A stretch of 25,394 nt of DNA from Oscillospiraceae bacterium (lineage in GTDB: Bacteria; Bacillota_A; Clostridia; Oscillospirales; CAG-272). The position numbers and the translations under genes are program-made. The stretch is taken from assembly GCA_015063445.1 (NCBI GenBank), contig SVUD01000027.1, forward strand, positions 1 to 25,394, given 5' to 3'. The notes under the pieces were generated by a model, which did not search any database, was not told the DNA's origin, and saw only the letters and a list, made by a program, of their open reading frames with translations. Of the stretch, positions 1 through 6,098 are shown piece after piece; position 1 is the stretch's first letter, and every line of letters begins with the position of its first letter.

Positions 1-5
1 ACCAA

Positions 6-82
6 TGGCGCGACTTGAGGGACTCGAACCCCCGACCTACTGCTTAGAAGGCAGTTGCTCTATCCAGCTGAGCTAAAGTCGC
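6..82 (-). tRNA. tRNA-Arg (anticodon TCT)
   Basis: On the reverse strand the acceptor stem GCGACTT (82-76) pairs with AAGTCGC (16-10). The anticodon stem ACTGC/GCAGT encloses the seven-base loop CTTCTAA, giving anticodon TCT, which reads AGA/AGG arginine codons. The T arm has the usual GGTTCGAGTCC core and the D arm AGCTCAGCTGGATAGAGC. The discriminator is G at 9, and CCA is encoded at 8-6, so the 3' end needs no enzymatic addition. A perfect consensus promoter lies just upstream (104-132). Confidence 0.97.
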
Positions 83-103
83 ATACTCTTGGCAACGCTA
101 AAT

Positions 104-132
104 ATTATAGCAGAACAATTTGAATTTGTCAA
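104..132 (-). promoter_or_regulatory. sigma-A promoter of the tRNA-Arg gene
   Basis: Reading the reverse strand, TTGACA (132-127) and TATAAT (109-104) are separated by exactly 17 nt. Both hexamers match consensus fully. The -10 box lies about 21 nt before the mature tRNA 5' end, leaving a short leader for RNase P removal, as is usual for a strongly expressed stable RNA. Confidence 0.9.
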
Positions 133-198
133 TACCTTTTATAAAAGTTTTTGGCGAATTTTTGACAAGGTTTTACATTTTTAATAATGTACAGAACC

Positions 199-489
199 TT
201 AGTTTTTATTGCATATAAGCTTTGCGCCTTCTATGGCAACCACTGTCAGAGATTGACCGATTTTGAAAACATCATCGTCATTCACGCTTCTCGCGGACCA
301 TTCAGTTCCCTTAACCTTCACGAGTCCGCAGCCTGCATAATTATCTACGGTTTCGATAACAACGCACCTTTCTCCGACAATGTCATCAAGGCTTATAGGT
401 TTAGAAGCGTATAGTTTTTTATAAATGATATAACAAACGCAAAGAGCGATAAGAAAAACTCCTGCGCCGATGCCTATCCCAATCCACAT
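199..489 (-). CDS. short NfeD-like membrane protein with OB-fold domain
   Basis: This 96-residue protein has one N-terminal membrane helix (about residues 3-23, glycine and aliphatic rich) followed by a soluble domain. The soluble part (about 38-96) fits the NfeD C-terminal OB-fold: a Gly-rich start (VGERCVV), a central GLVKVKGTEWSARS strand pair with the conserved W-A, a Lys-Ile-Gly turn before a VVAIEG strand, and a final short strand. It lacks the ClpP-like protease domain of long NfeD proteins and is not beside a stomatin gene. Members are linked to membrane quality control, so the precise role here is unknown. The ATG start follows GGGAG with 9-nt spacing, and its own promoter lies at 524-552. 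No clear terminator separates it from the tRNA downstream. Confidence 0.7.
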   Translation of the reverse strand: MWIGIGIGAGVFLIALCVCYIIYKKLYASKPISLDDIVGERCVVIETVDNYAGCGLVKVKGTEWSARSVNDDDVFKIGQSLTVVAIEGAKLICNKN

Positions 490-523
490 TTCGAATTACT
501 CCCGAAATTATTTCACTTTATTT

Positions 524-552
524 AATATAACATATTTATTTTTAAAAGTCAA
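524..552 (-). promoter_or_regulatory. sigma-A promoter of the NfeD-like gene
   Basis: On the reverse strand TTGACT (552-547) and TATATT (529-524) have a 17-nt spacer, 35 nt upstream of the ATG. It is divergent from the acyl carrier protein promoter (688-716). The AT-rich stretch between the two promoters shows no gene. Confidence 0.75.
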
Positions 553-687
553 CATTTAAAATTTTTGTATATCACTCTTTTTTGCGTGAAATAAAAAATA
601 TTTATAACTTTTGTCTCAAATATCGTAATAAATCACAAAAAATGTTACTGTAAATTTATGCAATCTTCCCTATTTTTAAAAAAACTA

Positions 688-716
688 TTGACAAATATGA
701 AATATTATTGTATTAT
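688..716 (+). promoter_or_regulatory. sigma-A promoter of the acyl carrier protein gene
   Basis: TTGACA (688-693) and TATTAT (711-716) are separated by 17 nt, giving a leader of roughly 48 nt before the ATG at 771. The leader carries an AAGGAGG ribosome binding site. Confidence 0.85.
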
Positions 717-770
717 AAAATGCGCTTGCTTATTAATGCTTGTAAAAAACTTTTTAAGGAGGATTTTTAA

Positions 771-995
771 ATGTTCGAGAATGTAAAGCAGTTTCTTGTA
801 GATGAGCTTCGCGTTAAGCCTGAGGATGTTACAATGGAAGCAGAGCTTTCCGGCGACCTTGGTATCAACTCTCTTGAGCTTGCAGAACTTGTTTTGGCTT
901 GTGAAGAAAAATTTAACGTTGTAATCGATGATGATGATCTTCACCACTTCAGCACTGTTGGTGATATCGTTACTTATCTCGAAAAGAACCATTAA
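771..995 (+). CDS. acyl carrier protein
   Basis: This 74-residue acidic, helical protein is the usual size for an acyl carrier protein, which carries acyl chains on a 4'-phosphopantetheine arm in fatty-acid or related synthesis in the cytosol. The attachment site is Ser34 in GDLGINSLELAEL. The residue before the serine is Asn rather than the common Asp of the DSL motif. Helix III is rich in Asp (IDDDDLHHF) and the C-terminal helix ends TYLEKNH. It stands alone with its own promoter and a terminator directly after it, with no fatty-acid synthase gene nearby, so it may serve fatty-acid synthesis in trans or a specialised pathway. The start is fixed by the AAGGAGG site just upstream. I do not assign acpP because orphan carriers with NSL cannot be told apart from the main one here. 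Confidence 0.92.
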   Translation: MFENVKQFLVDELRVKPEDVTMEAELSGDLGINSLELAELVLACEEKFNVVIDDDDLHHFSTVGDIVTYLEKNH

Positions 996-1013
996 TTTAT
1001 TTACATAAATTTT

Positions 1014-1045
1014 AGAGGTCGCAAGCTTTCAGGCAGGCGACCTCT
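1014..1045 (+). terminator. stem-loop between the acyl carrier protein and the convergent 107-residue gene
   Basis: A perfect 9-bp stem, AGAGGTCGC (1014-1022) with GCGACCTCT (1037-1045), encloses a 14-nt loop, 19 nt after the carrier protein stop. The following bases are only moderately T-rich (TGGTTATATT). On the other strand the stem is followed by TAAAATTTA, so it may serve both convergent genes weakly. Confidence 0.65.
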
Positions 1046-1073
1046 TGGTTATATTCAGTTTCGGGAGTCTTGG

Positions 1074-1397
1074 TTAAAGCTTTATATAAACCGAATTTTC
1101 ATCCGGTTCGGTTATGCTTGAGAGAGCCGGAAATTTGTTCAAAAGATAAACGCTTTCGGTTTTTTCGTTATGACTCAGCTCTTCTTCGAAAACAAATAGC
1201 TGAATTACTCCGTCCTTTTTTATAGATTTCAAAATGCGCAAAATTGCTGATTTGAACTTTTGCTGCGTATCGGTATTTTCCAGCGTTATTCTGATCAGCT
1301 CATTTCCTTCTACTTTGCTACAGGCTATAATAAATTCAAGCTCAACAGATAATTCTTTTGCATCTGTAAATTTTACGTTATGCTGTGAAAGAGACAT
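1074..1397 (-). CDS. conserved-looking hypothetical protein, 107 residues
   Basis: I do not recognise this family. The protein is small and soluble, with no signal peptide or membrane helix. It has an N-terminal helix-like part (residues 12-30), a strand rich in Ile/Leu (LIRITLEN), a Lys-rich amphipathic helix (about 47-61), a hydrophobic strand (VIQLFVFEEEL), then YLLNKFPAL and a final VYIKL strand. The alternation could suit an alpha/beta domain, but no catalytic motif is visible. It looks real because GAGG lies 7-9 nt before the ATG, the frame is open throughout, and it occupies its space between the ACP hairpin and the transporter. It is divergent from the cation transporter at 1475. Confidence 0.6.
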   Translation of the reverse strand: MSLSQHNVKFTDAKELSVELEFIIACSKVEGNELIRITLENTDTQQKFKSAILRILKSIKKDGVIQLFVFEEELSHNEKTESVYLLNKFPALSSITEPDENSVYIKL

Positions 1398-1410
1398 ATA
1401 TAATCCTCGA

Positions 1411-1439
1411 TTGATTTAATTCTGGTTAAATTTTATCAT
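1411..1439 (+). promoter_or_regulatory. possible promoter of the cation transporter gene
   Basis: TTGATT (1411-1416) and TATCAT (1434-1439) are 17 nt apart, 35 nt upstream of the ATG. Both hexamers deviate from consensus, so this is only a likely candidate. Confidence 0.4.
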
Positions 1440-1474
1440 ACTTTCAAAAAAAAGTAAAGAGCTAAGGAGAAAAA

Positions 1475-2644
1475 ATGACAAATCTCTTAATAAAAATGTT
1501 TGTAAAAAACAGTCACGATCTTTCGAATAATTCGGTTAGAGAAAAATACGGAACGTTTGCAAGCATCGTTGGAATAATACTTAACGCTATGCTTGCCGCA
1601 ATGAAGATGATAGTAGGAATATTTTCCGGATCTCTCGCAATTCTTGCCGACGGTATCAATAATCTTTCCGACGCGGGATCGTCGGGAGTTACCTTTATAA
1701 GCTTTAAGATAGCTTCTAAGCCCGCGGACAGGGATCATCCATTTGGACACGCAAGAATTGAGTACGTTGCTTCATTGATAGTTTCGTTCTTGATTATAAA
1801 CGTAGGATTTGATCTTTTTGCTGATTCCGTCAAGGGCATATTTAATTCCGTTGGCGAAGGCATTGACGTAGGAGCTTTGGTTATAGCCGTTTTGGCAGCG
1901 TCCATTGTGATGAAGCTATGGCTTGCGAGCTTTTACGCTACGGTTGCTAAAAAACTCGGCTCTTCGGTTATAAAAGCCGCGGCGTTCGATTCGCTCAGTG
2001 ACTGTATATCAACTTCCGCCGTTCTTGCTTCCTCAATTATAATAAAGTATACGGGCATTACCGTTATTGACTCTGTTATGGGACTTATCGTATCGGGACT
2101 TATCGTATACGCGGGACTTAACATATTGCTCGAAAACAAGAATTCGATTCTTGGAGAAGCGCCTGTCGATAGTACCATAAAGGCTATCGAGGCTATCGTA
2201 TCGGAATATCCCGAAATCGTCGGAATACACGATATGCTCGTTCATAATTATGGTCCCGATCACAATTTTGCCTCATTCCACGCTGAAGTTAACGGAGATG
2301 ATGATGTATACGAGCTTCACGATACAATCGACAACGTAGAAAAAAGAATTTCAAACGAGCTCAATATTCAGTGTACTGTACATATGGACCCCATTAATTT
2401 AAATGATGAGACCGTAAACGAGCTTCGTGAAATTGCAATTCAAGGCGTGCGAGAGGTTGATGAAAAAATCACTCTTCACGATTTCAGAGTTGTAACCGGT
2501 ACGACTCATACAAATCTTATATTTGATATTGTTCTGCCGTTTGAAAGTAAGCTTACGCCAAACGATGCAAAGCGTGAAATCGGGCTGGCGATAAACAATA
2601 TCAGAAATGATTTGTATTGTGTTATTACAGTTGACAGAGGTTAA
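1475..2644 (+). CDS. cation diffusion facilitator (CDF) family metal transporter
   Basis: This 389-residue protein would export divalent metal ions across the membrane, probably by proton exchange as a dimer. The first ~220 residues hold about six membrane helices and the rest is the cytosolic ferredoxin-like domain of CDF proteins. Signatures are ADGINNLSDAG in helix 2, HPFGHARIEY in the following loop and FDSLSDCIST in helix 5. The transport site is inferred to be Asn62/Asp66 and Asp172/Asp176. It lacks the His of typical zinc carriers, which favours Mn or Fe over Zn by family rules. AAGGAG lies 9 nt before the ATG. Residues around 205-218 are encoded by two tandem 15-bp copies (2080-2109). 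The gene ends tail to tail with the dehydrogenase on the other strand, sharing TTAA. Confidence 0.93.
   Translation: MTNLLIKMFVKNSHDLSNNSVREKYGTFASIVGIILNAMLAAMKMIVGIFSGSLAILADGINNLSDAGSSGVTFISFKIASKPADRDHPFGHARIEYVASLIVSFLIINVGFDLFADSVKGIFNSVGEGIDVGALVIAVLAASIVMKLWLASFYATVAKKLGSSVIKAAAFDSLSDCISTSAVLASSIIIKYTGITVIDSVMGLIVSGLIVYAGLNILLENKNSILGEAPVDSTIKAIEAIVSEYPEIVGIHDMLVHNYGPDHNFASFHAEVNGDDDVYELHDTIDNVEKRISNELNIQCTVHMDPINLNDETVNELREIAIQGVREVDEKITLHDFRVVTGTTHTNLIFDIVLPFESKLTPNDAKREIGLAINNIRNDLYCVITVDRG
2080..2109 (+). repeat. two tandem 15-bp copies inside the CDF gene
   Basis: GGGACTTATCGTATC is followed immediately by GGGACTTATCGTATA, with a partial third GGGACTT three bases later. The copies encode GLIVS-GLIVY within a predicted membrane helix, so the duplication keeps frame and hydrophobicity. 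Confidence 0.8.
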
Positions 2645-3603
2645 TTCTGCCTCAAAATATCAACGCGATTTAAAGTTTCTTTGTCAATAAAACTCTTGAT
2701 ATTATTACAAATAACACTGAGGCAGCGTTCTCTTGCCTCGATAGCGCCCCATGCGGAATGAGGGGTAAGACACACGTTGTCAAGCCCTATAAGTTTTGCT
2801 ATGGGGTGTTTTTTGTCAAATGGCTCGGTTGAATAAACGTCACTGCCGAAGCCTGCAATTCTCCCCGATAAAACAGCTTCAGCAATCGCCGCTTCGTCAG
2901 TTACTGCGCCGCGAGCCTCGTTTACGATTATTACCTCAGGCTTCATTAAGCTTATTCTTTCTTTGTTTATCAGATGGTTTGTCGATTCGTTTAAAGGACA
3001 GTGTATCGTGATTATGTCGGACTGCTTACACAGCGTATCGATATCTACACACGTGTAATCTTCAACAGGAACTCTTTTATTGACAATGATATTGCAACCG
3101 AAAGCGTCGGCAATTTTTGCGACGCTTTTTCCGATATTTCCAAGTCCTATAATTCCCCACGTTTTACCGCGTAATTCATGATATATCGGAGTTAAAGCGT
3201 TAGGTTTACCTTCATCCGTGTATTTACCGCTTGTGACGTGGCGCATATATTCCGCAAGATGACTGTAAAGATAAAGAACGTTCGAAACCGTGAAAAGCGT
3301 TACGCTGTCTGTGGAATAAGCGGGAACGTTGCATACCGCAATTCCAAGCTCTCTTGCGACACTGATATCAATGTTATCGTAGCCGGTAGCAAAAATGCAT
3401 ATCAGCTTAAGCTTTTCAGCGCTCCTCAGCACGCTTTCCGTCATTTTGATTTTGTTAATTATGGCTATTTCGGTTTCTTTGACCCTCGCTTCGACCTCAT
3501 CCACAGACGTATTATCGTAAATTTCGATCTCTCCGAATTGCGTCAAGGCATCAAAAGACAAATCGAGTCCCATTGCTGCTCTGTCCAAAACTGTAATTTT
3601 CAT
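2641..3603 (-). CDS. D-2-hydroxyacid dehydrogenase, glycerate dehydrogenase/hydroxypyruvate reductase-like
   Basis: This 320-residue cytosolic enzyme would reduce a 2-keto acid to a D-2-hydroxy acid with NAD(P)H. It has the split catalytic domain (about 1-100 and 285-320) around a Rossmann domain, with the nucleotide loop GLGNIG at 153-158. The catalytic triad is Arg231 (NEARGAV), Glu260 (YSTEPFD) and His282 (LTPHSAWG). The N-terminus (ITVLDRAAMG) resembles the HprA branch, but the substrate cannot be fixed from sequence. After the second strand of the Rossmann fold the sequence is NKR (175-177) instead of an acidic residue, which could favour NADP(H). GGAGAG precedes the ATG. The 3' end overlaps the CDF stop codon, leaving no room for a separate terminator. 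Confidence 0.93.
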   Translation of the reverse strand: MKITVLDRAAMGLDLSFDALTQFGEIEIYDNTSVDEVEARVKETEIAIINKIKMTESVLRSAEKLKLICIFATGYDNIDISVARELGIAVCNVPAYSTDSVTLFTVSNVLYLYSHLAEYMRHVTSGKYTDEGKPNALTPIYHELRGKTWGIIGLGNIGKSVAKIADAFGCNIIVNKRVPVEDYTCVDIDTLCKQSDIITIHCPLNESTNHLINKERISLMKPEVIIVNEARGAVTDEAAIAEAVLSGRIAGFGSDVYSTEPFDKKHPIAKLIGLDNVCLTPHSAWGAIEARERCLSVICNNIKSFIDKETLNRVDILRQN

Positions 3604-3634
3604 AGTTACTCTCCATATCGTATTTTCCTAAGAT

Positions 3635-3663
3635 ATTATACCATTAACACATATAAATTTCAA
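3635..3663 (-). promoter_or_regulatory. sigma-A promoter of the D-2-hydroxyacid dehydrogenase gene
   Basis: On the reverse strand TTGAAA (3663-3658) and TATAAT (3640-3635) are 17 nt apart. The -10 box is preceded by TGG, forming an extended -10 element. It points away from the decarboxylase promoter at 3703-3731. Confidence 0.8.
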
Positions 3664-3702
3664 TATTTATACAGAATATGTATATATATTTTTAAAAAAC
3701 GC

Positions 3703-3731
3703 TTGACTAAATCGTAATTTGGTGGTATATT
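3703..3731 (+). promoter_or_regulatory. sigma-A promoter of the decarboxylase operon
   Basis: TTGACT (3703-3708) and TATATT (3726-3731) are 17 nt apart. Transcription from about 3738 would give a leader of some 90 nt. The leader contains two alternative short hairpins: AAATTTGGGCA (3742-3752) with TGCCGAATTT (3762-3771), and AATCTA (3754-3759) with TAGATT (3774-3779). They interleave, so they are mutually exclusive or a pseudoknot. I recognise no known riboswitch. Confidence 0.8.
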
Positions 3732-3787
3732 ATATCTAGTGAAATTTGGGCAAAATCTAAATGCCGAATTTTGTAGATTATTATTAA

Positions 3788-3832
3788 AGGAAGGAGAGAT
3801 TTGCTCAAGCAGCAAATCGGGAATTCGTTTTG
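3788..3832 (+). promoter_or_regulatory. ribosome binding site separated from a TTG start by a hairpin
   Basis: A strong Shine-Dalgarno sequence, AGGAAGGAG (3788-3796), lies 33 nt before the only usable in-frame start, TTG at 3830. Between them is a perfect 8-bp stem, GATTTGCT (3798-3805) with AGCAAATC (3811-3818), loop CAAGC. Folding it would shorten the effective spacing to about 12 nt. In this frame there is a stop at 3785 and no ATG, GTG or other TTG codon from there to 3830. A weak GGGA at 3819-3822 is the only nearer alternative site. Confidence 0.6.
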
Positions 3833-5266
3833 GACAAATACACAAAAACGAAAATCTGTGGACTTCCTACAGCAGACGAGCTTCGTGAAGCTCTTATGGC
3901 GGGCGAAAGCTCCGACGTAAGAAATCAGCTTGCTATGCTCTTTGACGATGCGTCCTTTATCGAGCTTGGCGCTTACGTTAAGAGAGGCTTCTCTGACTTT
4001 ATGGCCACAGAAAAATCAAATGAATTTGAAGGAGTTATCTGCGGATACGGTGCAATCGACGGAAAGCTTGCGTTCGCGTTCGCTGAGGACGCTTCAAGAA
4101 TGGGCGGCGTTATCGATGAACGCCACGCAAAGAAAATTGCCGATCTTTACTCAATGGCAATAAAGAACGGCGCTCCTGTAGTGGGAATCTTCAACTCAAA
4201 GGGTACAGACGTCTTCGCAGGAACTGCGGGACTCGCCGCATACGGAACGATTATGGCTTCCGTATCGGGTGCTTCGGGTGTTATTCCTCAGATTGCCTTT
4301 GTCACAGGTAAATGCATAGGTCTCGCTTCTTCTATTGCGGCTATGTTCGATTTTACCATCAAGGTAACCGATGCCGATCTCTACGTATCGTCCCCTGCTC
4401 TTACAGGTGCTGAAAATGCTCAGGATTCCCTCGTAGCATTTACCGGAAACGTTGAGAGTTGCGCAGGCTACGTAAGAAATCTTGTATCAATCCTTCCTAT
4501 GAATTCCGACGTAGGAATCGTAGCTGAAAGCTGCACTGATAATCTTAACAAGATGATTGGCGAGCTTGATTTTGCCGGAGATGCTCATTCTGTTATAGCC
4601 ACTATAGCTGATAACGGCGTATTTTATGAGATAAGCGGCGAGTTTGCAAAATCGGTTGTAACCGCTTTCTCTACCGTTGCGGGCGTTAGATGCGGTATCG
4701 TTGCAAATTCGTTTGCGAACAACGAAGGCAGACTTGACGTTGCATCAGCAAGAAAAATTTCTCGCTTCGTAAACTTCTGTAATTCATTCTCTATTCCTCT
4801 CGTAACTATCGTTGATTCTCTTGGATTGGCAATAGATAAAAAGAATGAAATGAGCTTCTTTGCTCCCGAGCTTGCAAAGCTCGCAACCTCGTACGTAACT
4901 TCAAAGATGCCAAAGATAACTGTTATTATGGGACATGCGATTGGCGCATCGTTCGTATTGCTTGGATCTAAGGCTCTCGGAGCAGACGTAGTATACGCTA
5001 CGGATAATTCCGAGGTGTGCGCACTTACCGCTGAAAGCGGCGTAGCGTTCGCTTGGGACAAGTATATTACCCTCGAAAAAACGAGAGAAAGCCTTGTTGA
5101 AGAGTGGAAAATGGACGTTGCCTCCCCTGCTCGTGCGGCAGCTTCTGGCGAAATTGATGATATTATCAGTGTAAACGAACTCAGAGCAAGAATCTGCTCT
5201 GCCCTTCTTATGCTTTCTGCAAAGGGAAAGAATGCGGTTCTCGGCTGCAAAGTTCTTCCGCTCTGA
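3830..5266 (+). CDS. 12S/MmdA-like biotin-dependent carboxyltransferase subunit, divergent
   Basis: This 478-residue protein has the two crotonase-fold halves of carboxyltransferases such as methylmalonyl-CoA decarboxylase alpha or the transcarboxylase 12S subunit, which move CO2 between biotin and an acyl-CoA. Landmarks are FDDASFIELG (38-47), ERHAKKIADL (97-106), GASGVIPQIAF (147-157), VGVR-like VAGVRCGIVANS (283-294), NFCNSFSIPLVT (315-326) and KALGADVVYA (381-390). Several catalytic loops differ from the usual family: the GGARIQEG-type loop is KGTDVFAG (124-131), the C-A-G-G-A loop is CIGLA (162-166), and the second-half Y-G-G loop is AIGAS (370-374). It may use an unusual acyl-CoA or be mainly structural. 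It is the first gene of the operon, 17 nt before oadG-like. The TTG start is inferred; an ATG at 3896 would cut 22 residues. Confidence 0.85.
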   Translation: MDKYTKTKICGLPTADELREALMAGESSDVRNQLAMLFDDASFIELGAYVKRGFSDFMATEKSNEFEGVICGYGAIDGKLAFAFAEDASRMGGVIDERHAKKIADLYSMAIKNGAPVVGIFNSKGTDVFAGTAGLAAYGTIMASVSGASGVIPQIAFVTGKCIGLASSIAAMFDFTIKVTDADLYVSSPALTGAENAQDSLVAFTGNVESCAGYVRNLVSILPMNSDVGIVAESCTDNLNKMIGELDFAGDAHSVIATIADNGVFYEISGEFAKSVVTAFSTVAGVRCGIVANSFANNEGRLDVASARKISRFVNFCNSFSIPLVTIVDSLGLAIDKKNEMSFFAPELAKLATSYVTSKMPKITVIMGHAIGASFVLLGSKALGADVVYATDNSEVCALTAESGVAFAWDKYITLEKTRESLVEEWKMDVASPARAAASGEIDDIISVNELRARICSALLMLSAKGKNAVLGCKVLPL

Positions 5267-5283
5267 TCAAGTAGGAGGTTTTT

Positions 5284-5637
5284 ATGAACTTCTTATTGAA
5301 TCAAGATTTAAATAATATGAAGCTTTCCGATGCTCCTACTGAGATTCTCGGTCTCGGAGGTCAGGTAGTTCTTATCGGTATGCTTACCGTTTTTGCGGTT
5401 CTTGGTTTGCTTTGGGCATGTCTTACTGTGTTTAAAATAGTATTCCACGATATCCCCGCAAAAAAATCAGGTAAAGCTGTTATCGAAAAGAAATCCCCCG
5501 AAAGCTTCGTAGCTCCCGTTGCCGTACAGTCGAGCGACGATGAAATTGTTGCTGTTATTGCTGCTGCAATCGCAGCTGCTGAAAGTGAATCAGGCGGTGC
5601 GGTTAAATTCAGAGTTGTGTCCTTCAGACGCAGATAA
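5284..5637 (+). CDS. sodium-pump decarboxylase gamma subunit (OadG family)
   Basis: This 117-residue protein has one membrane helix (about 28-52, with the family-typical GMLTVFAVLGLLW), an Ala/Lys/Ser-rich linker, and the characteristic C-terminal segment DDEIVAVIAAAIAAAE ending FRVVSFRRR. In known complexes gamma holds the carboxyltransferase and the membrane beta subunit together and assists assembly. AGGAGG lies 5 nt before the ATG at 5284, supporting that start over the internal ATG at 5317. It sits between the 12S-like and biotin-carrier genes with short gaps (17 and 27 nt). Confidence 0.9.
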   Translation: MNFLLNQDLNNMKLSDAPTEILGLGGQVVLIGMLTVFAVLGLLWACLTVFKIVFHDIPAKKSGKAVIEKKSPESFVAPVAVQSSDDEIVAVIAAAIAAAESESGGAVKFRVVSFRRR

Positions 5638-5664
5638 TTTATTAATTGAAAGGAATTTTTGAAG

Positions 5665-6069
5665 ATGAAAAGATATAATATCACAGTAAACGGAACCACG
5701 TATGAGGTTGCCGTTGAAGAAATTTCCGGAGGTGCTGTTGCCTCTGCTCCCGTTGTTACTCCCGTTGCAGCGCCTGTCGCTGCCCCTGTTGCTGCAGCAC
5801 CCAAGGCGGCTCCCGCTCCCCAGAAGACCGCTCCCGCAGCAAGCGGAGCAAAGGGTAACGTTTCTGTTACAGCTCCTATGCCCGGTACAATCCTTGACGT
5901 TAAGGTTTCCGTAGGTCAGTCTGTTAAGAAGGGTGACACTATCTGCGTACTTGAGGCTATGAAGATGGAAAACGATATTCCCGCTCCTCAGGACGGCGTT
6001 GTTGTTTCCATTAACGTTCAGAAGGGCGCATCCGTTGGCGCAAACGACGTAATCGCTACTCTTAACTAA
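5665..6069 (+). CDS. biotin carboxyl carrier subunit of the decarboxylase
   Basis: This 134-residue protein has a short N-terminal beta part (KRYNITVNGTTYEVAVEE), an Ala/Pro/Val-rich flexible linker (about 24-62, with repeated PVAA units), and a C-terminal biotinyl domain (about 63-134). Biotin would be attached to Lys100 in VLEAMKMEND. The length and layout match the 1.3S transcarboxylase subunit and GcdC/MmdC carriers. The swinging arm would carry CO2 between the carboxyltransferase(s) and OadB. I use ATG 5665 because AAGGA (5650-5654) is 10 nt upstream; a TTG at 5659 would be too close to it. Confidence 0.95.
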   Translation: MKRYNITVNGTTYEVAVEEISGGAVASAPVVTPVAAPVAAPVAAAPKAAPAPQKTAPAASGAKGNVSVTAPMPGTILDVKVSVGQSVKKGDTICVLEAMKMENDIPAPQDGVVVSINVQKGASVGANDVIATLN

Positions 6070-6082
6070 TCTTTAAGAAAGC

Positions 6083-6097
6083 TAAGAGGTGCTCTTA
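6083..6097 (+). promoter_or_regulatory. hairpin over the oadB-like ribosome binding site
   Basis: TAAGAG (6083-6088) can pair perfectly with CTCTTA (6092-6097) around a GTG loop, immediately before the ATG at 6099. The GAGG ribosome binding site (6086-6089) lies in the stem. This could tie oadB translation to ribosomes finishing the biotin carrier gene 29 nt upstream. Confidence 0.45.
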
Positions 6098-6098
6098 A

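Noticed and set aside
3238..3717. Forward open frame of 159 codons over the dehydrogenase gene and its promoter
   Set aside because: It is antisense to a gene with complete catalytic signatures and runs through that gene's promoter; no ribosome binding site or domain was seen.
3742..3779. Interleaved hairpins in the decarboxylase leader as a riboswitch
   Set aside because: The stems are short and contain a bulge, no known aptamer pattern was recognised, and no terminator stem with T tract follows, so it is only noted with the promoter.
4624..5250. Long reverse open frame of 208 codons inside the 12S-like gene
   Set aside because: It is antisense to a well-supported carboxyltransferase and its composition (rich in Ser, Ala, Thr, Ile) is the expected mirror of the sense codons; it has no recognisable motif.
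5361..5804. Reverse open frame rich in Ala, Thr and Gly across oadG and the biotin carrier
   Set aside because: Its Ala/Thr/Gly repeats are the mirror of the Ala/Pro/Val linker coding in the biotin carrier; it crosses two real genes on the other strand.
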